A stretch of DNA of 63,648 nt from a virus. Shown here piece by piece: positions 47,055 through 56,955 of the stretch. The stretch spans positions 1-63,648 of the IMG/VR virus record IMGVR_UViG_3300025141_000080; one strand, written 5' to 3'. Within the stretch, counting starts at the first letter, position 1; every line of letters begins with the position of its first letter. A model generated the notes under the pieces. The model saw only the letters and a program-made list of their open reading frames with translations, did no database searches and had not been told where the DNA came from. Position numbers and translations under genes: made by a program.

Positions 47055-49511
47055 ATGGGAACAGGTTATATATTAAAACAAGGAAGTTCAGGTCTACTAA
47101 GTGTTAGATTAACTGATGCCGGCAGGAAAAAATTGTCACAAGGACAATTAACTCTTTCACTATTCCAACTAGGAGATAGTGAAATGTGTTACGATTGTTA
47201 TACTGACGTGTTGAATCAAACACCAGGTATATTTGTAACAGAACCAAAATGGAACGCACAAAATATTTCTAATTCTTCGTGTGAACTTAATAAAATGAAT
47301 GTAAAGTATCCGGTACCAATACTTGAAACGAGTACTGGAGCAACGTATGGTCTGTTAACTCCTGCCCACACAGAAAATGCGGTTTATAATAGAGCTAGAA
47401 CTAGAGGATTTTTTAGTGGTAACACTACAGTAGGTTTTTCAGCAATCACAAATGGTTCATATATGCACTCCAGTAATTGGTGTTTCCCACTAACCGGAAT
47501 GACTGGAGGTTCACAAATGTTACTCTATAGTGGTGCTTGTAATACAATAAATTATAACCCACAAGTTGGGGATTTAATAATGGTACAATACCAAAACCCA
47601 TTTGTTGGTAATTTCTTAAATCCTGGATGTAATAGTGGGACTCTCGATATACCTTTAAATTATCCTGCTCCTTATTTATTTTATAATGTAGTTTCTGGTG
47701 TTACAAGTGGTAGTACAGCCACCGCAATTAACATAACAGTTGATAGGGATTTACCTAATTTTAATTGGTATCACTTAAACTCTATGTTTACCGATGCTAT
47801 AAGTGCTAATACTGGTTGTGCGAAAGTAATAGTTTATCCAGCTGGAGGAATGTTAAATTTCTATGGTGCGGATACCCCAATTCCATATTGGTCTCCAGGT
47901 TCTTTATCATTTGATAATAACTGTGATGTTTCGGTTAAAGATGTGAATGTATGGAATATGAACATCAACTGGACTCAATGGGATGGAAATACAATCAATT
48001 CTGGAACGGTTGCTGGTGTAAATAGCACCACTTATGAAGATGTTAATGGTTATGGTTCTACCGGTTATTGTAGTACAAAAGAATATTTAGGTTATAATAG
48101 TGATGACGGTCAAACTGATAGTAATACTCAGGCGGATTATTATGGCTCAAATAATATCTTAGGGTATGAACCAGAATTATCCGGAACGTATGTTAGGGAT
48201 TCATTTGGTAAAATTAGAACAATTTTACCTTCTGAGCAAAGATGTATAGGTATTCTACACTACACCAACCAAACTATCTCTAATTTTTATGGTGAAAAAT
48301 TTGCATTAGAGTCAAACTATACTTTATTGAATGGTATAGGAGAAATGAGAAACTTTAAGATTCATATGCCAACATTAATGTGGCATAAAAAGAAAGGAGG
48401 AACTGAAGGTAGTGGTGATGGAACTGGAAAAGGAGATGAATGTACACTAGGCCAAACTTTTTATGTAAGTCCTCCTGGATTTACAGATAGTATATCTCAA
48501 TGTCAATTTGTTGCTTCTGTACCAAATTTAGATATGAACGAACCAGGTATTAGATACTATAATTTATGGGATGATAATTTAGCTACTACAAGTGGTGAAA
48601 CTTCTTTACCTAATAGAGTAGGTAAAGTATGGCCTGATTTACAAATTATAACTATAGATGACCAAGAATTAGTTGCTGCGATGTCTTATAAATCTAATAG
48701 AAATTGGACCTTACCTATGCCGAAATTAGAATTAATTCCAGCAGGGACTAATTGTTCAGGGTCAGTAATGGAAACTGGATTCTTTAATGGATTACCTAAC
48801 GCGGAAGTCTTACATTTTACTTATATGTTAGAAAGTACCTCTGGCTACACCTCAGGAATGCATTGTAATTATTACAACACAATTATTGGAGATACTTCAT
48901 CGGGAGCGAGAGATGTTACTGTTGCATTTGGACCGGAATTTCCATACATCCGTCCATATGATGATGACACATGTTCTTATTCTGGTACTGGGGTTCAAGT
49001 AGATAAATTGAAAGTTATTATGCAAAAAACTAGTTACGGTATAGCTCCTACTCCAGGTAGTTGGGTTGTAAATGACATAACTAGTCAGATAACTAATCAT
49101 ACTAGTGGTGCACCTATAACAGCAGGAGGATTAATTAATAGTAATTGTAGTTTCTATTTAAATTATGATGTGTATACTGGTGCAAGTACCTATACTCTTC
49201 ATGATTATATAAATGTTCCTTTAAATAACAACCAAGAACCAGGAGTCTTACAGTTTGGAGACGAATACTTTTTCTACGGTAACTTAGAAAGTGATATTAT
49301 GGCAACCATTTATGAAATGCGTTACAATATAGGGGTTAGTAGCAATCAATTTACCACATCAACCAACCCTACATGGTCCGTAACTGATAAAGTAAGAATA
49401 ACAGAAGTAGGGTTATATGACCAGTCAAAAGACTTAATGGCAATTGCAAAATTAAAAAGTCCACAAAAAAGAACAGGCGCTCAACAATTTGTTATTAAAA
49501 TAGATTATTAA
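47055..49511 (+). CDS. Tail fibre-family protein with shared N- and C-terminal motifs
   Basis: An 818-residue protein. The N-terminus (SGLLSVRLTDAGRKKLSQGQL, then LFQLGDSE) shares the LTxxGRxxL...F.LGD pattern with the proteins starting at 49521 and 53027, marking a paralogous attachment domain. The C-terminus (VRITEVGLYDQSKDLMAIAKL) matches the ITEIGLYD...AIAKP end of the protein at 55221, a motif typical of phage fibre and collar proteins. The middle is Gly/Asn/Tyr-rich, with a Lys/Gly spacer (HKKKGGTEGSGDGTGKGDEC). It is likely a fibre or fibre-adaptor subunit. The nine-base gap to the next paralogue implies co-expression. Confidence 0.68.
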   Translation: MGTGYILKQGSSGLLSVRLTDAGRKKLSQGQLTLSLFQLGDSEMCYDCYTDVLNQTPGIFVTEPKWNAQNISNSSCELNKMNVKYPVPILETSTGATYGLLTPAHTENAVYNRARTRGFFSGNTTVGFSAITNGSYMHSSNWCFPLTGMTGGSQMLLYSGACNTINYNPQVGDLIMVQYQNPFVGNFLNPGCNSGTLDIPLNYPAPYLFYNVVSGVTSGSTATAINITVDRDLPNFNWYHLNSMFTDAISANTGCAKVIVYPAGGMLNFYGADTPIPYWSPGSLSFDNNCDVSVKDVNVWNMNINWTQWDGNTINSGTVAGVNSTTYEDVNGYGSTGYCSTKEYLGYNSDDGQTDSNTQADYYGSNNILGYEPELSGTYVRDSFGKIRTILPSEQRCIGILHYTNQTISNFYGEKFALESNYTLLNGIGEMRNFKIHMPTLMWHKKKGGTEGSGDGTGKGDECTLGQTFYVSPPGFTDSISQCQFVASVPNLDMNEPGIRYYNLWDDNLATTSGETSLPNRVGKVWPDLQIITIDDQELVAAMSYKSNRNWTLPMPKLELIPAGTNCSGSVMETGFFNGLPNAEVLHFTYMLESTSGYTSGMHCNYYNTIIGDTSSGARDVTVAFGPEFPYIRPYDDDTCSYSGTGVQVDKLKVIMQKTSYGIAPTPGSWVVNDITSQITNHTSGAPITAGGLINSNCSFYLNYDVYTGASTYTLHDYINVPLNNNQEPGVLQFGDEYFFYGNLESDIMATIYEMRYNIGVSSNQFTTSTNPTWSVTDKVRITEVGLYDQSKDLMAIAKLKSPQKRTGAQQFVIKIDY

Positions 49512-49520
49512 TAATTTCAA

Positions 49521-52500
49521 ATGGGGTATTTAGATTTACAACGACTTAATACACTAGAACTTTTTCTTACCGACAAAGGAAAGGAACTAATGATGAGAGA
49601 AAACGGATTAGGTTTCGCCGACCTGTGTGTGCAGTTTTCTTTGGATGACCCCGATTATGATTATAGAAGAACTAGCTATGTTTGGGTAGATGGTATTTCA
49701 CCAAATCCTCCGGGACCTGGTGGTTGGTACCCAAACCCATATGGTAGTACTGAAACTCATTCGAATCACAGTTCAGGGCCGCAATGGTTTGAAGAACTAA
49801 GTAATAATAACCCATGTCGTTCATGTGATGGATGTAGTACACCATTATCAGGGGATTGTTGGTATGATATGCCCGATGTTAGAGGGTCTAGAGGAAGAAC
49901 TATTGTTAGTTGTCACCCAGTTACAGGAACAACTACAGGACTAACAAATTGTACTAATATTTATGCGTTTTATGATGCTACCTCAGTTTATCTCCAAGAT
50001 GCACAAGCGGCGAAAGTAGGGCTAACCCATTGGTTTAGTGGGGTGACGGCCTCAACAATTACAACCGCTAACCCTCATGGTTCATATACGGGTAAGTTAT
50101 TTCATATTCCGGTGTTTGGGGAAAGGTGGTTGAATACCGCTTATTATCCTTGGCATGGAGAACTAGATACAGTTGATTATAATGGACAGGGAAACAGCCT
50201 TAATAGTTTAGCTCTTGCGCCCCGCACACAACCCCTGGACCCAAACGGAGGACTCTATGACGGAACAGGAGTATATGCTTCAGCTGGAGTAACGGGATTA
50301 TATTTACATGTAGATAACTCACAAAACACAGGAAATTGGTCAGGATTCCAGGTTCTTCCTCCAGGAGCATTTGGAGAAACAGGAAATTTTGGGCAAGGTT
50401 CAAGAGCGGAATTTTTTGCAACAGGATGTACTCAAAATAGTGATGATTGCTTCTTCAACACCGGGATAATACATCAACTTCCATATGGTGTTAACCACCC
50501 CATCCCATGTGAAACCGAAGTTTGGCATACAGAGACTCTGCCCAATATCCTATACTCTGCTAATAGTACTACTACAGTATATAAAATGAAAGACGGCTCT
50601 TGGGGTACAGGAATGGAAACTTGGACCACTCAACCTTATATAAACAAATATGGATGGTGGGACTACCACACCAACCTACTTGCTGACTTCAGCATATATG
50701 TAAACGAGACTGTCCGATATAATACGATTACAGGGCTGACTAATCACGAACAGTATAATCTACCTGAGAATGTAGGCCCTCTAATTTGGGAGAGTGATGT
50801 GGGCAGTGGATGTAAACTTAATTGTTGTAATACGAGAGAAAACTCCGGAACATTTAACTACCAACTTAGTGGTGGTACAGGAGGGCCTTTAGGAACAGTC
50901 GTAACTGGAGGAACTAGAATGGAAAGTGAATCATTTAGTAAAGATGATGATTCATTAGAAAATACCGGAAGTCAATTTGGTTGCATGGAGTGTAATCCAT
51001 TTGATAATTTTGTACCATATGAAACAGGACATACCTACAGTATTCAAGGGGCTTTAGGTCTTATGGAAGCTTTTGAAGAACCGGATGGAACAGTTACCTC
51101 CGTAACTGGAAACTGTGGTGTTCGTATATGGTATTTGTCTGGTCCTTGTAAAAAATATAAAGGAGGGGATAAAAATGTAATGGTTGTAAGTATAGTCGAC
51201 GAAGTTAGTTCTATGACTTGCAATGCGACTTCATGGGGAGGAGTCCTTCCTTTGGATTATAAAAACGTTTATAATGGTAATGGAATCTCGGACTACACAT
51301 TGAACAATGACTTTGACCAATTCTCTCCTGGTGCTTCGATGCCACTAAGTCGACAAAAACGTAGAGGATACCACGCAAAAGGAGTATACACCCCAAGCCC
51401 AAGTACATGTCCAGACCCTATGAATGGTCCTGGTTGTACCGGAAATGCAGGTTATCGTGGACCTTATGGGTGTGATGGTACCGCAGCAGATAATTACCCA
51501 ACTCAGTGTGAGATAGTTTCAGGAGTGCATCAAAATGACTGGTCAGCTGGAGGACATCCACAACCAACAATGGATTTTAAATTTGCACAAGATTTATTTA
51601 TGAGGACTCTTCCTTTTTATAATAGTTTTATAGGCTTTTTATACCCTGTAGTAAAAAATCTCGCTAATGCAAGGGCTGAATTTGCTTTACATGCTTATGG
51701 TGCTATAGTAGGAACAACGGTGGACCCCGCAGATTTAATAGAGAACCAAACGGTAGAATCTCAAGGAGGGACTTTCTCCGCAATTACTAAGTCTAACCCA
51801 TATAGTCAAATAAACCCAATTGTATATAATAGACCTACAGTTCCTTTTTCACCAACTAGTTCACCTGCATGGTATAGTGGACAACAATTATACCCTAATT
51901 CATTTGTTCCTCCCTTCCATGTTACACATGGTGTTCAACCGTCAGCCCTAGGAGCTCCTGGTTTAGGTAACTATAATTGGGGAGTTAATCTGTCGGTAGG
52001 GTGTTCAGTTAACGCTCCTTCAGCTGTTGGTTGTTCTAGTTGTAATATATGTTGTAGTTCGGGAGATATATTTTCTGGAGGAACATTTAATAATGACTTA
52101 ACTGAATTTATAAAAGGTGGAGCTTTTAAGATTATTACTACCACCACTGGGTGTACCGAGTGTCAATGTTTACCAGCTGTATTTAGAAGTAATACAGGAC
52201 CACCAATTGTAATTGAGGATGAGGGATGTCCATGTCCTGGTGGAGGATTTGACCCTATATGTTGTATAGGCCCTAGTGGATGTCCATGTGGAGATGGTAG
52301 TTATAGTCCAAGTTGTTGTCCGGACCCAGAAGGACCTGGAGAAAGTATTTGTGGTCCTGCTGCAAGTATCAGTGGGGGACAGGGAGAAACACCATCTACT
52401 GGTGGGGGACAACCAAGCGGAGGAATTGGTGAGGGATTAACACCAAATGGAGGGTTTAGGACTACATCCAACATGAGTGCACCAGTTAGTAACGCTTCTT

Positions 52501-52958
52501 TCCGAGAAAACTTAAATATTCAAAACAATGTTAACTTTAATGTAAACTTACATCAGTTCGTCTATATGGAAAACGGAGAACAAAAGATAGATTATGATAT
52601 TGAATTTGCAAGCACATCCACAGCAAATGGACAAATTATAAAAGAGAATGAAGCATTATTCTATTGGAAAATTGATAACGGAATTATTTCATATGACCCA
52701 AAAGGCAATCCAACCACTCAACCATGTACTTCACTAGAGTGGGCTGCATTAAATCAAAGATATACCGCGAGAGGAGCATATCCTTTTGTGTTCTTAAATT
52801 CTTATAGGAATGGAGACCCCGCCTATTGGAAATATAATAAAGAAGAGTATTGTATTACTTTAGGGGTACATAAGGATAATCAAGTAATGATGGTTACAAA
52901 AAGAATAAGAATTACGGGGGATAATACCTTTGGTTGGCAGTTAAAAATGCTAACATAA
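49521..52958 (+). CDS. Tail fibre-family protein with vWA-like module
   Basis: An 1145-residue protein. The N-terminus (LELFLTDKGKELMM, then FSLDDPDYDYR) is paralogous to its neighbours. A vWA-like module begins at NIYAFYDATSV (Asp152), continues through KLFHIPVFGERWLNTAYYPWHG, and after a long insertion resumes at FLYPVVKNLANARAEFALHAYGA (706) and ends near CTECQCLP. The same three blocks in the same order occur in the 3162-residue protein. A Cys/Gly/Pro-rich segment (GCPCPGGG, CCIGPSGCPCGDG) and a Gly/Ser linker precede a C-terminal domain with HQFVYMENGEQKIDYDIEF. A fibre or adhesin role is inferred; the MIDAS-like DxTS suggests a metal ion. Followed by a 68-base gap. Confidence 0.7.
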   Translation: MGYLDLQRLNTLELFLTDKGKELMMRENGLGFADLCVQFSLDDPDYDYRRTSYVWVDGISPNPPGPGGWYPNPYGSTETHSNHSSGPQWFEELSNNNPCRSCDGCSTPLSGDCWYDMPDVRGSRGRTIVSCHPVTGTTTGLTNCTNIYAFYDATSVYLQDAQAAKVGLTHWFSGVTASTITTANPHGSYTGKLFHIPVFGERWLNTAYYPWHGELDTVDYNGQGNSLNSLALAPRTQPLDPNGGLYDGTGVYASAGVTGLYLHVDNSQNTGNWSGFQVLPPGAFGETGNFGQGSRAEFFATGCTQNSDDCFFNTGIIHQLPYGVNHPIPCETEVWHTETLPNILYSANSTTTVYKMKDGSWGTGMETWTTQPYINKYGWWDYHTNLLADFSIYVNETVRYNTITGLTNHEQYNLPENVGPLIWESDVGSGCKLNCCNTRENSGTFNYQLSGGTGGPLGTVVTGGTRMESESFSKDDDSLENTGSQFGCMECNPFDNFVPYETGHTYSIQGALGLMEAFEEPDGTVTSVTGNCGVRIWYLSGPCKKYKGGDKNVMVVSIVDEVSSMTCNATSWGGVLPLDYKNVYNGNGISDYTLNNDFDQFSPGASMPLSRQKRRGYHAKGVYTPSPSTCPDPMNGPGCTGNAGYRGPYGCDGTAADNYPTQCEIVSGVHQNDWSAGGHPQPTMDFKFAQDLFMRTLPFYNSFIGFLYPVVKNLANARAEFALHAYGAIVGTTVDPADLIENQTVESQGGTFSAITKSNPYSQINPIVYNRPTVPFSPTSSPAWYSGQQLYPNSFVPPFHVTHGVQPSALGAPGLGNYNWGVNLSVGCSVNAPSAVGCSSCNICCSSGDIFSGGTFNNDLTEFIKGGAFKIITTTTGCTECQCLPAVFRSNTGPPIVIEDEGCPCPGGGFDPICCIGPSGCPCGDGSYSPSCCPDPEGPGESICGPAASISGGQGETPSTGGGQPSGGIGEGLTPNGGFRTTSNMSAPVSNASFRENLNIQNNVNFNVNLHQFVYMENGEQKIDYDIEFASTSTANGQIIKENEALFYWKIDNGIISYDPKGNPTTQPCTSLEWAALNQRYTARGAYPFVFLNSYRNGDPAYWKYNKEEYCITLGVHKDNQVMMVTKRIRITGDNTFGWQLKMLT

Positions 52959-53026
52959 TAATTAATTATGGTTTACATTCAGGAATTGGAATTTAAAATA
53001 ATTATATAATATAAAAAGAAAGTAAA

Positions 53027-54703
53027 ATGGGATATATAAGTAGTGCTACAACAACAGCTTTAGATTTACATATGACTTCGTATGGAAGAAAATATCTATT
53101 AGAAGGAAGTTTAGCCGATGCAATCATAAAATTCGCGTTGGGGGACCCCGATGCAGATTATAGAAATTCTATAAGATTACCATCTGGGTATGTACCAGAT
53201 GTTACCGGGTCTCATCTTAATTGTATTTTTGAAGTGAATGATGGGTATGAACAGAAAGATAAGATAATTTACATGGATGATAATAGCTCTATAAATGCTA
53301 TTACTAATGATAAAACGACAGTAGTTGGAATTAGAAACATAAGTGGAGATTACGATTGGAGTAGTCGGGCTTCCGTCAATGTATATGTACATGACTATCT
53401 TGGATTAATGGTAGGGATGGCACAGTCACAAGCTGGTAATCACCGATTTGGTAATTTTTCTGCCACGTCCCAAACAAATTACTTCACAACAATCAACAAT
53501 ACTTCTAACCAAGCATACTCCCAAAACATGCCTGGTTTATACGCCGACTTAGAACAACAAGGTAGAAGTTTAATAACCAATATATTTGACCAGGTAATGG
53601 TAAAAGATGGTGGTAGATATGTTCCTGCTAATATTTCATTAAGGTTTGTTGCCGAAAAAGACAGAAATATGTTTGAAAAGTTATCGGGAGCGGCCTGGAT
53701 AGATTCGAAGAACGAACCGGTAGTTTCTAAAACAGGAGCAGAAAGAGGTATACGTAAAAAGAGACAAGTAGCTTCTCCCTTTACATTTATAAATAATACC
53801 TACACAGACTCAACAGGAAGAGCTTATATGGGAGCGTCTAATTTTGGATTTGGTTTTGGAAGATATGAATATGGGTATAACGTATCTAATGTTATAGACC
53901 CTAACGCAAACTATTACCCAAGTTATGGGTTTAATAATGATTTTGGTGGACTATATTCCCAATATTTAGTAGAGAATCCGTCGTTCAACAAACAGTTAGA
54001 TAGTAGTAACTTAAACGCTGTTATTCCCGCTGCAAAAATTAACTTAGATAATAATATTAATAGCAATGCTTATTATATCTTACAAACTAATCAATTAAAA
54101 ACCTTAAGTAAATCTGATAATTTTAGAGCTAATCCTAATTCGAATAGGGTAGGTTCTACTATAACTGAATCAAGTTTTGCGTTAGAAACATTCTTAGCCT
54201 TCGCAGCTGGTACGGCGGAGTACCAAGTAACTTCTAACTCTAAAGGGTATGATAAAGGTTTTGAAAAAGTCCAACCCAATAGTAATTACGAACCTTATAC
54301 TATGATAACTAGATTAGTTAGTGATACTGTAGATTTCTTTAGTGCATTACAAGAAGATAACACAGTTGGAAAATTTATAACGAAGAGTGGTACTTCTCTC
54401 ACTGAGAGTGTGTACCAAGTGCCGTTATCATTTTTAGTAGACAATACAGGTGACCCAGCATGTAAATCAGCAACACTAACTCTTAATTTTATATTTAGTG
54501 TTCCCGCTTTACTAGAAAATGTTAAATACGACCCAGCCACACCAACGACTCCAGCACGATACAGAATGTACGCGGATGATAGAACAACCCCTAGATTCTT
54601 TGGTGGAGACTACACAATGATGGGTGGTGCTTACACAATAAATCCGGTAGATAGTGCCACACCTAGTGGTTCTACTATCTTTAGAAAAACTACATTAAAT
54701 TAA
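53027..54703 (+). CDS. Tail fibre-family structural protein
   Basis: A 558-residue protein whose first 45 residues (LDLHMTSYGRKYLLEG, then IKFALGDPDADYRNS) carry the same N-terminal pattern as the two preceding genes. The body is Asn/Ser/Tyr-rich with NFGFGFGRYEYGYN and FAAGTAEYQVTSNSKGY segments. The C-terminus (GGDYTMMGGAYTINP) is strand-rich. It has no catalytic motif and few cysteines, unlike the fibre proteins before it. It follows a 68-base AT-rich gap containing ATTATATAATATA, which may hold a start site but lacks the ATATTTATA core. The next gene starts six bases later. Confidence 0.68.
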   Translation: MGYISSATTTALDLHMTSYGRKYLLEGSLADAIIKFALGDPDADYRNSIRLPSGYVPDVTGSHLNCIFEVNDGYEQKDKIIYMDDNSSINAITNDKTTVVGIRNISGDYDWSSRASVNVYVHDYLGLMVGMAQSQAGNHRFGNFSATSQTNYFTTINNTSNQAYSQNMPGLYADLEQQGRSLITNIFDQVMVKDGGRYVPANISLRFVAEKDRNMFEKLSGAAWIDSKNEPVVSKTGAERGIRKKRQVASPFTFINNTYTDSTGRAYMGASNFGFGFGRYEYGYNVSNVIDPNANYYPSYGFNNDFGGLYSQYLVENPSFNKQLDSSNLNAVIPAAKINLDNNINSNAYYILQTNQLKTLSKSDNFRANPNSNRVGSTITESSFALETFLAFAAGTAEYQVTSNSKGYDKGFEKVQPNSNYEPYTMITRLVSDTVDFFSALQEDNTVGKFITKSGTSLTESVYQVPLSFLVDNTGDPACKSATLTLNFIFSVPALLENVKYDPATPTTPARYRMYADDRTTPRFFGGDYTMMGGAYTINPVDSATPSGSTIFRKTTLN

Positions 54704-54709
54704 TAAACT

Positions 54710-55195
54710 ATGGCAAATCAAACATCACAAGCTTTAATAGATATGAGGGCAAATTTCCCCGACAATTTCTTTAGTACCGTTCCAAACGGTAAAATAAAAT
54801 ACCAAAAAGGTATAATATTTAATGACATTTCTACAAGTAATTCATCAAAAGCCCCAGTCATTGACGATAATACTCCAGGAGAAGTAAAAACTAATGTTGG
54901 TTTTTCTAAATTTATATCAGTTACAAATCCAACATACGACACCTCTTCAGGAGGTAAAATAATGTTGTGTTATAGTCCTGATGCAATAAATTATCAAAGG
55001 GACAATAATGGACAAATTACTGACGCGAGAGTCAATAGAAGATTTTTCTTTCCGGGGGTAGCTTATTTAAAAGTAAGTCCAGACGGTAAGTCATTAACCA
55101 GTGCAGGAGGAGCCCGAACAGTATTAAGTCCAGCAGCCACTACTACTGTAACTAGTGCAAGAATAAGTTCTCAGATTGGTGGGGGGAGATACTAA
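54710..55195 (+). CDS. Small tail-cluster structural protein, unknown
   Basis: A 161-residue protein starting MANQTSQALIDMRANFPDNFF. Residues about 23-60 (VPNGKIKYQKGIIFNDISTS) and the C-terminal AGGARTVLSPAATTTVTSARISSQIGGG look like beta-structured adaptor sequence with a Thr/Ser/Gly-rich end. No domain is recognised. It lies between two fibre-family genes with gaps of 6 and 25 bases. A tail or fibre accessory role is inferred from context. Confidence 0.62.
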   Translation: MANQTSQALIDMRANFPDNFFSTVPNGKIKYQKGIIFNDISTSNSSKAPVIDDNTPGEVKTNVGFSKFISVTNPTYDTSSGGKIMLCYSPDAINYQRDNNGQITDARVNRRFFFPGVAYLKVSPDGKSLTSAGGARTVLSPAATTTVTSARISSQIGGGRY

Positions 55196-55220
55196 TAAAA
55201 AATATATTAAATAAAATAAA

Positions 55221-56327
55221 ATGGAATTTAAATCAGTAACATCAAAAAACGTATATTCAGAAATAATACCTTTTGGTACATTAAACCCTGCTTTTAATGG
55301 GTACAATCAAATCAATGGGTCTAGTTTAAAAATGACAGTAGCTCAAAGGGACCCTAACAATGGGAGAGCTTTTTCTAATTTATATTCCTCATTCTCTTTA
55401 CCTGCAGCTAATTTCCAAGTTACAGGATGGGATATAGATTGGACTAATAATGCTATCCAAAATATAGATGACGCGAATGAGGTTGTAGTTGTAGAAATAC
55501 CTAAAAATACATACGGTGAACTAATTGACGGTCGAACTATAAAGTTAGATTTACCCATAGTTAGTGCTACTACTACCTTAACATGTTATAGTTCGTACTA
55601 TCAAACATATAACGCTTCAAGTGACCCAAGCCCAGAGGCCGAAGTATTTGGACATACATCAGCTCTAAGTCAAGGGTTAACGCCAGATATAGAAACACCA
55701 AGCACTAATGTTTCTTTTCTATTCTCCGACCAAATAGATTTACCTGTTAACGGGGGGTCTTGGGCAGATGGTTACACTACTTCTTCACCACCAAAAGGAT
55801 ATCCAGACGGAACTACTGAATTTTCATTTGACAACACGAAAAAAGTTGCAGCAGCAACTGACACAGGTAGTGGCCTAGATAAACCTATTGGGATTTGTTA
55901 TTTGGATAAAGGATTTATTGTTATAACACATAATGTGGTAAAAGATATGATAGCATGGTCAGGAGCTACCACTTTAACTGGAGGTACATTTGGTACTAGT
56001 TTGGTGAGTGGAGCAACTCAAGTATATTGGTCAACTGGTAGTGATTTAACCTTTTATAGTTTTGAAAAACAATGGGTTCTAGATGTATTATGTCAAGCAG
56101 ACCCAGGTGAATTTTATATTACTTCTAACCCTACCGCCGCAGACTTAAATCCAACAGTGACACCAGGAGGAAATTACGATTTACAAAGTGTAAGTAAACC
56201 TGTTTACATTACTGAAATTGGGTTGTATGATTCATTAGGTCATATGGTTGCCATAGCAAAACCAGATAAACCGATTGAAAAATACTATAATAACCCATCG
56301 TATTTCAATCTAAAGTTTAGATTTTAA
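55221..56327 (+). CDS. Tail fibre-like protein with ITEIGLYD C-terminal motif
   Basis: A 368-residue protein, the last tail gene of the block. The C-terminus (VYITEIGLYDSLGHMVAIAK) is shared with the protein at 47055-49511 and is typical of phage fibre and collar ends. Internal segments (VVVVEIPKNTYGELIDGRTIKLD, then YFLDKGFIVITHNVVKD-like strands) indicate beta-sandwich folding. It has no catalytic residues. Its stop codon overlaps the ATG of the RuvC-like gene by one base (TAATG), joining the tail operon to the recombination operon without a visible terminator. Confidence 0.68.
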   Translation: MEFKSVTSKNVYSEIIPFGTLNPAFNGYNQINGSSLKMTVAQRDPNNGRAFSNLYSSFSLPAANFQVTGWDIDWTNNAIQNIDDANEVVVVEIPKNTYGELIDGRTIKLDLPIVSATTTLTCYSSYYQTYNASSDPSPEAEVFGHTSALSQGLTPDIETPSTNVSFLFSDQIDLPVNGGSWADGYTTSSPPKGYPDGTTEFSFDNTKKVAAATDTGSGLDKPIGICYLDKGFIVITHNVVKDMIAWSGATTLTGGTFGTSLVSGATQVYWSTGSDLTFYSFEKQWVLDVLCQADPGEFYITSNPTAADLNPTVTPGGNYDLQSVSKPVYITEIGLYDSLGHMVAIAKPDKPIEKYYNNPSYFNLKFRF

Positions 56328-56920
56328 TGGATTTTAACACCCCTAAAGTATTAGGATTAGACGTATCAACAAAAACAATAGGTTGGGCTCTCTTTGATTG
56401 GCAGAGTGAAGAATTGTTAGAATTAACACATTTCTCACCACGCATCAAACCACAACCCACTGATAAGATAGAATTATTAATAAAAAAATCGGATGCGTTT
56501 AGTGAAAAACTAAAAGAAGTAAAAAATTTTGGCATACTTAAGGTAATTGTGGAAGAACCATTACTAACATCTAATAATATCTATACGGTAGGAACTTTAC
56601 TTAGATATAATTCCATGATTGTTAAAACTGTACATGATGTGTTAGGTATAGTGCCACATTTTATATCCACTTACGATTCTAGAAAATTTGCCCACCCAAA
56701 TCTCTACTCTGAAAATAAGAAAGGGAAGAAAGTATTATTTGGGGGTCACCCGAAAGGATGTGATAAAAAACAAATTGTATGGGAACAAGTGCAACCTCAA
56801 GAACCACAGATTAAATGGTTATACACTAAAAATAATACTCTTAAAAAAGAGTGTTATGACATGGCAGACGCATATACATGTGTAAAAGGATTTATGAGAA
56901 AAGAAGGCATCTGGGGGTAG
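56327..56920 (+). CDS. RuvC-like Holliday junction resolvase
   Basis: A 197-residue RNase H-fold resolvase. The first strand VLGLDVSTKTIGWALFD gives Asp12. KVIVEEPLL gives Glu76 or Glu77. The C-terminal helix CYDMADAYTC supplies Asp178 and Asp181, together the acidic set of the RuvC family. RuvC cuts four-way junctions symmetrically; T4 uses the unrelated endonuclease VII, and phages with RuvC-type enzymes use them to resolve replication and packaging branches. It follows the last fibre gene with a one-base overlap and precedes the primase. The 35-base gap after it is AT-rich with no clear promoter. Confidence 0.82.
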   Translation: MDFNTPKVLGLDVSTKTIGWALFDWQSEELLELTHFSPRIKPQPTDKIELLIKKSDAFSEKLKEVKNFGILKVIVEEPLLTSNNIYTVGTLLRYNSMIVKTVHDVLGIVPHFISTYDSRKFAHPNLYSENKKGKKVLFGGHPKGCDKKQIVWEQVQPQEPQIKWLYTKNNTLKKECYDMADAYTCVKGFMRKEGIWG

Positions 56921-56955
56921 TTTACAAACCCAACAATTTCTTTTATATTTAATTT

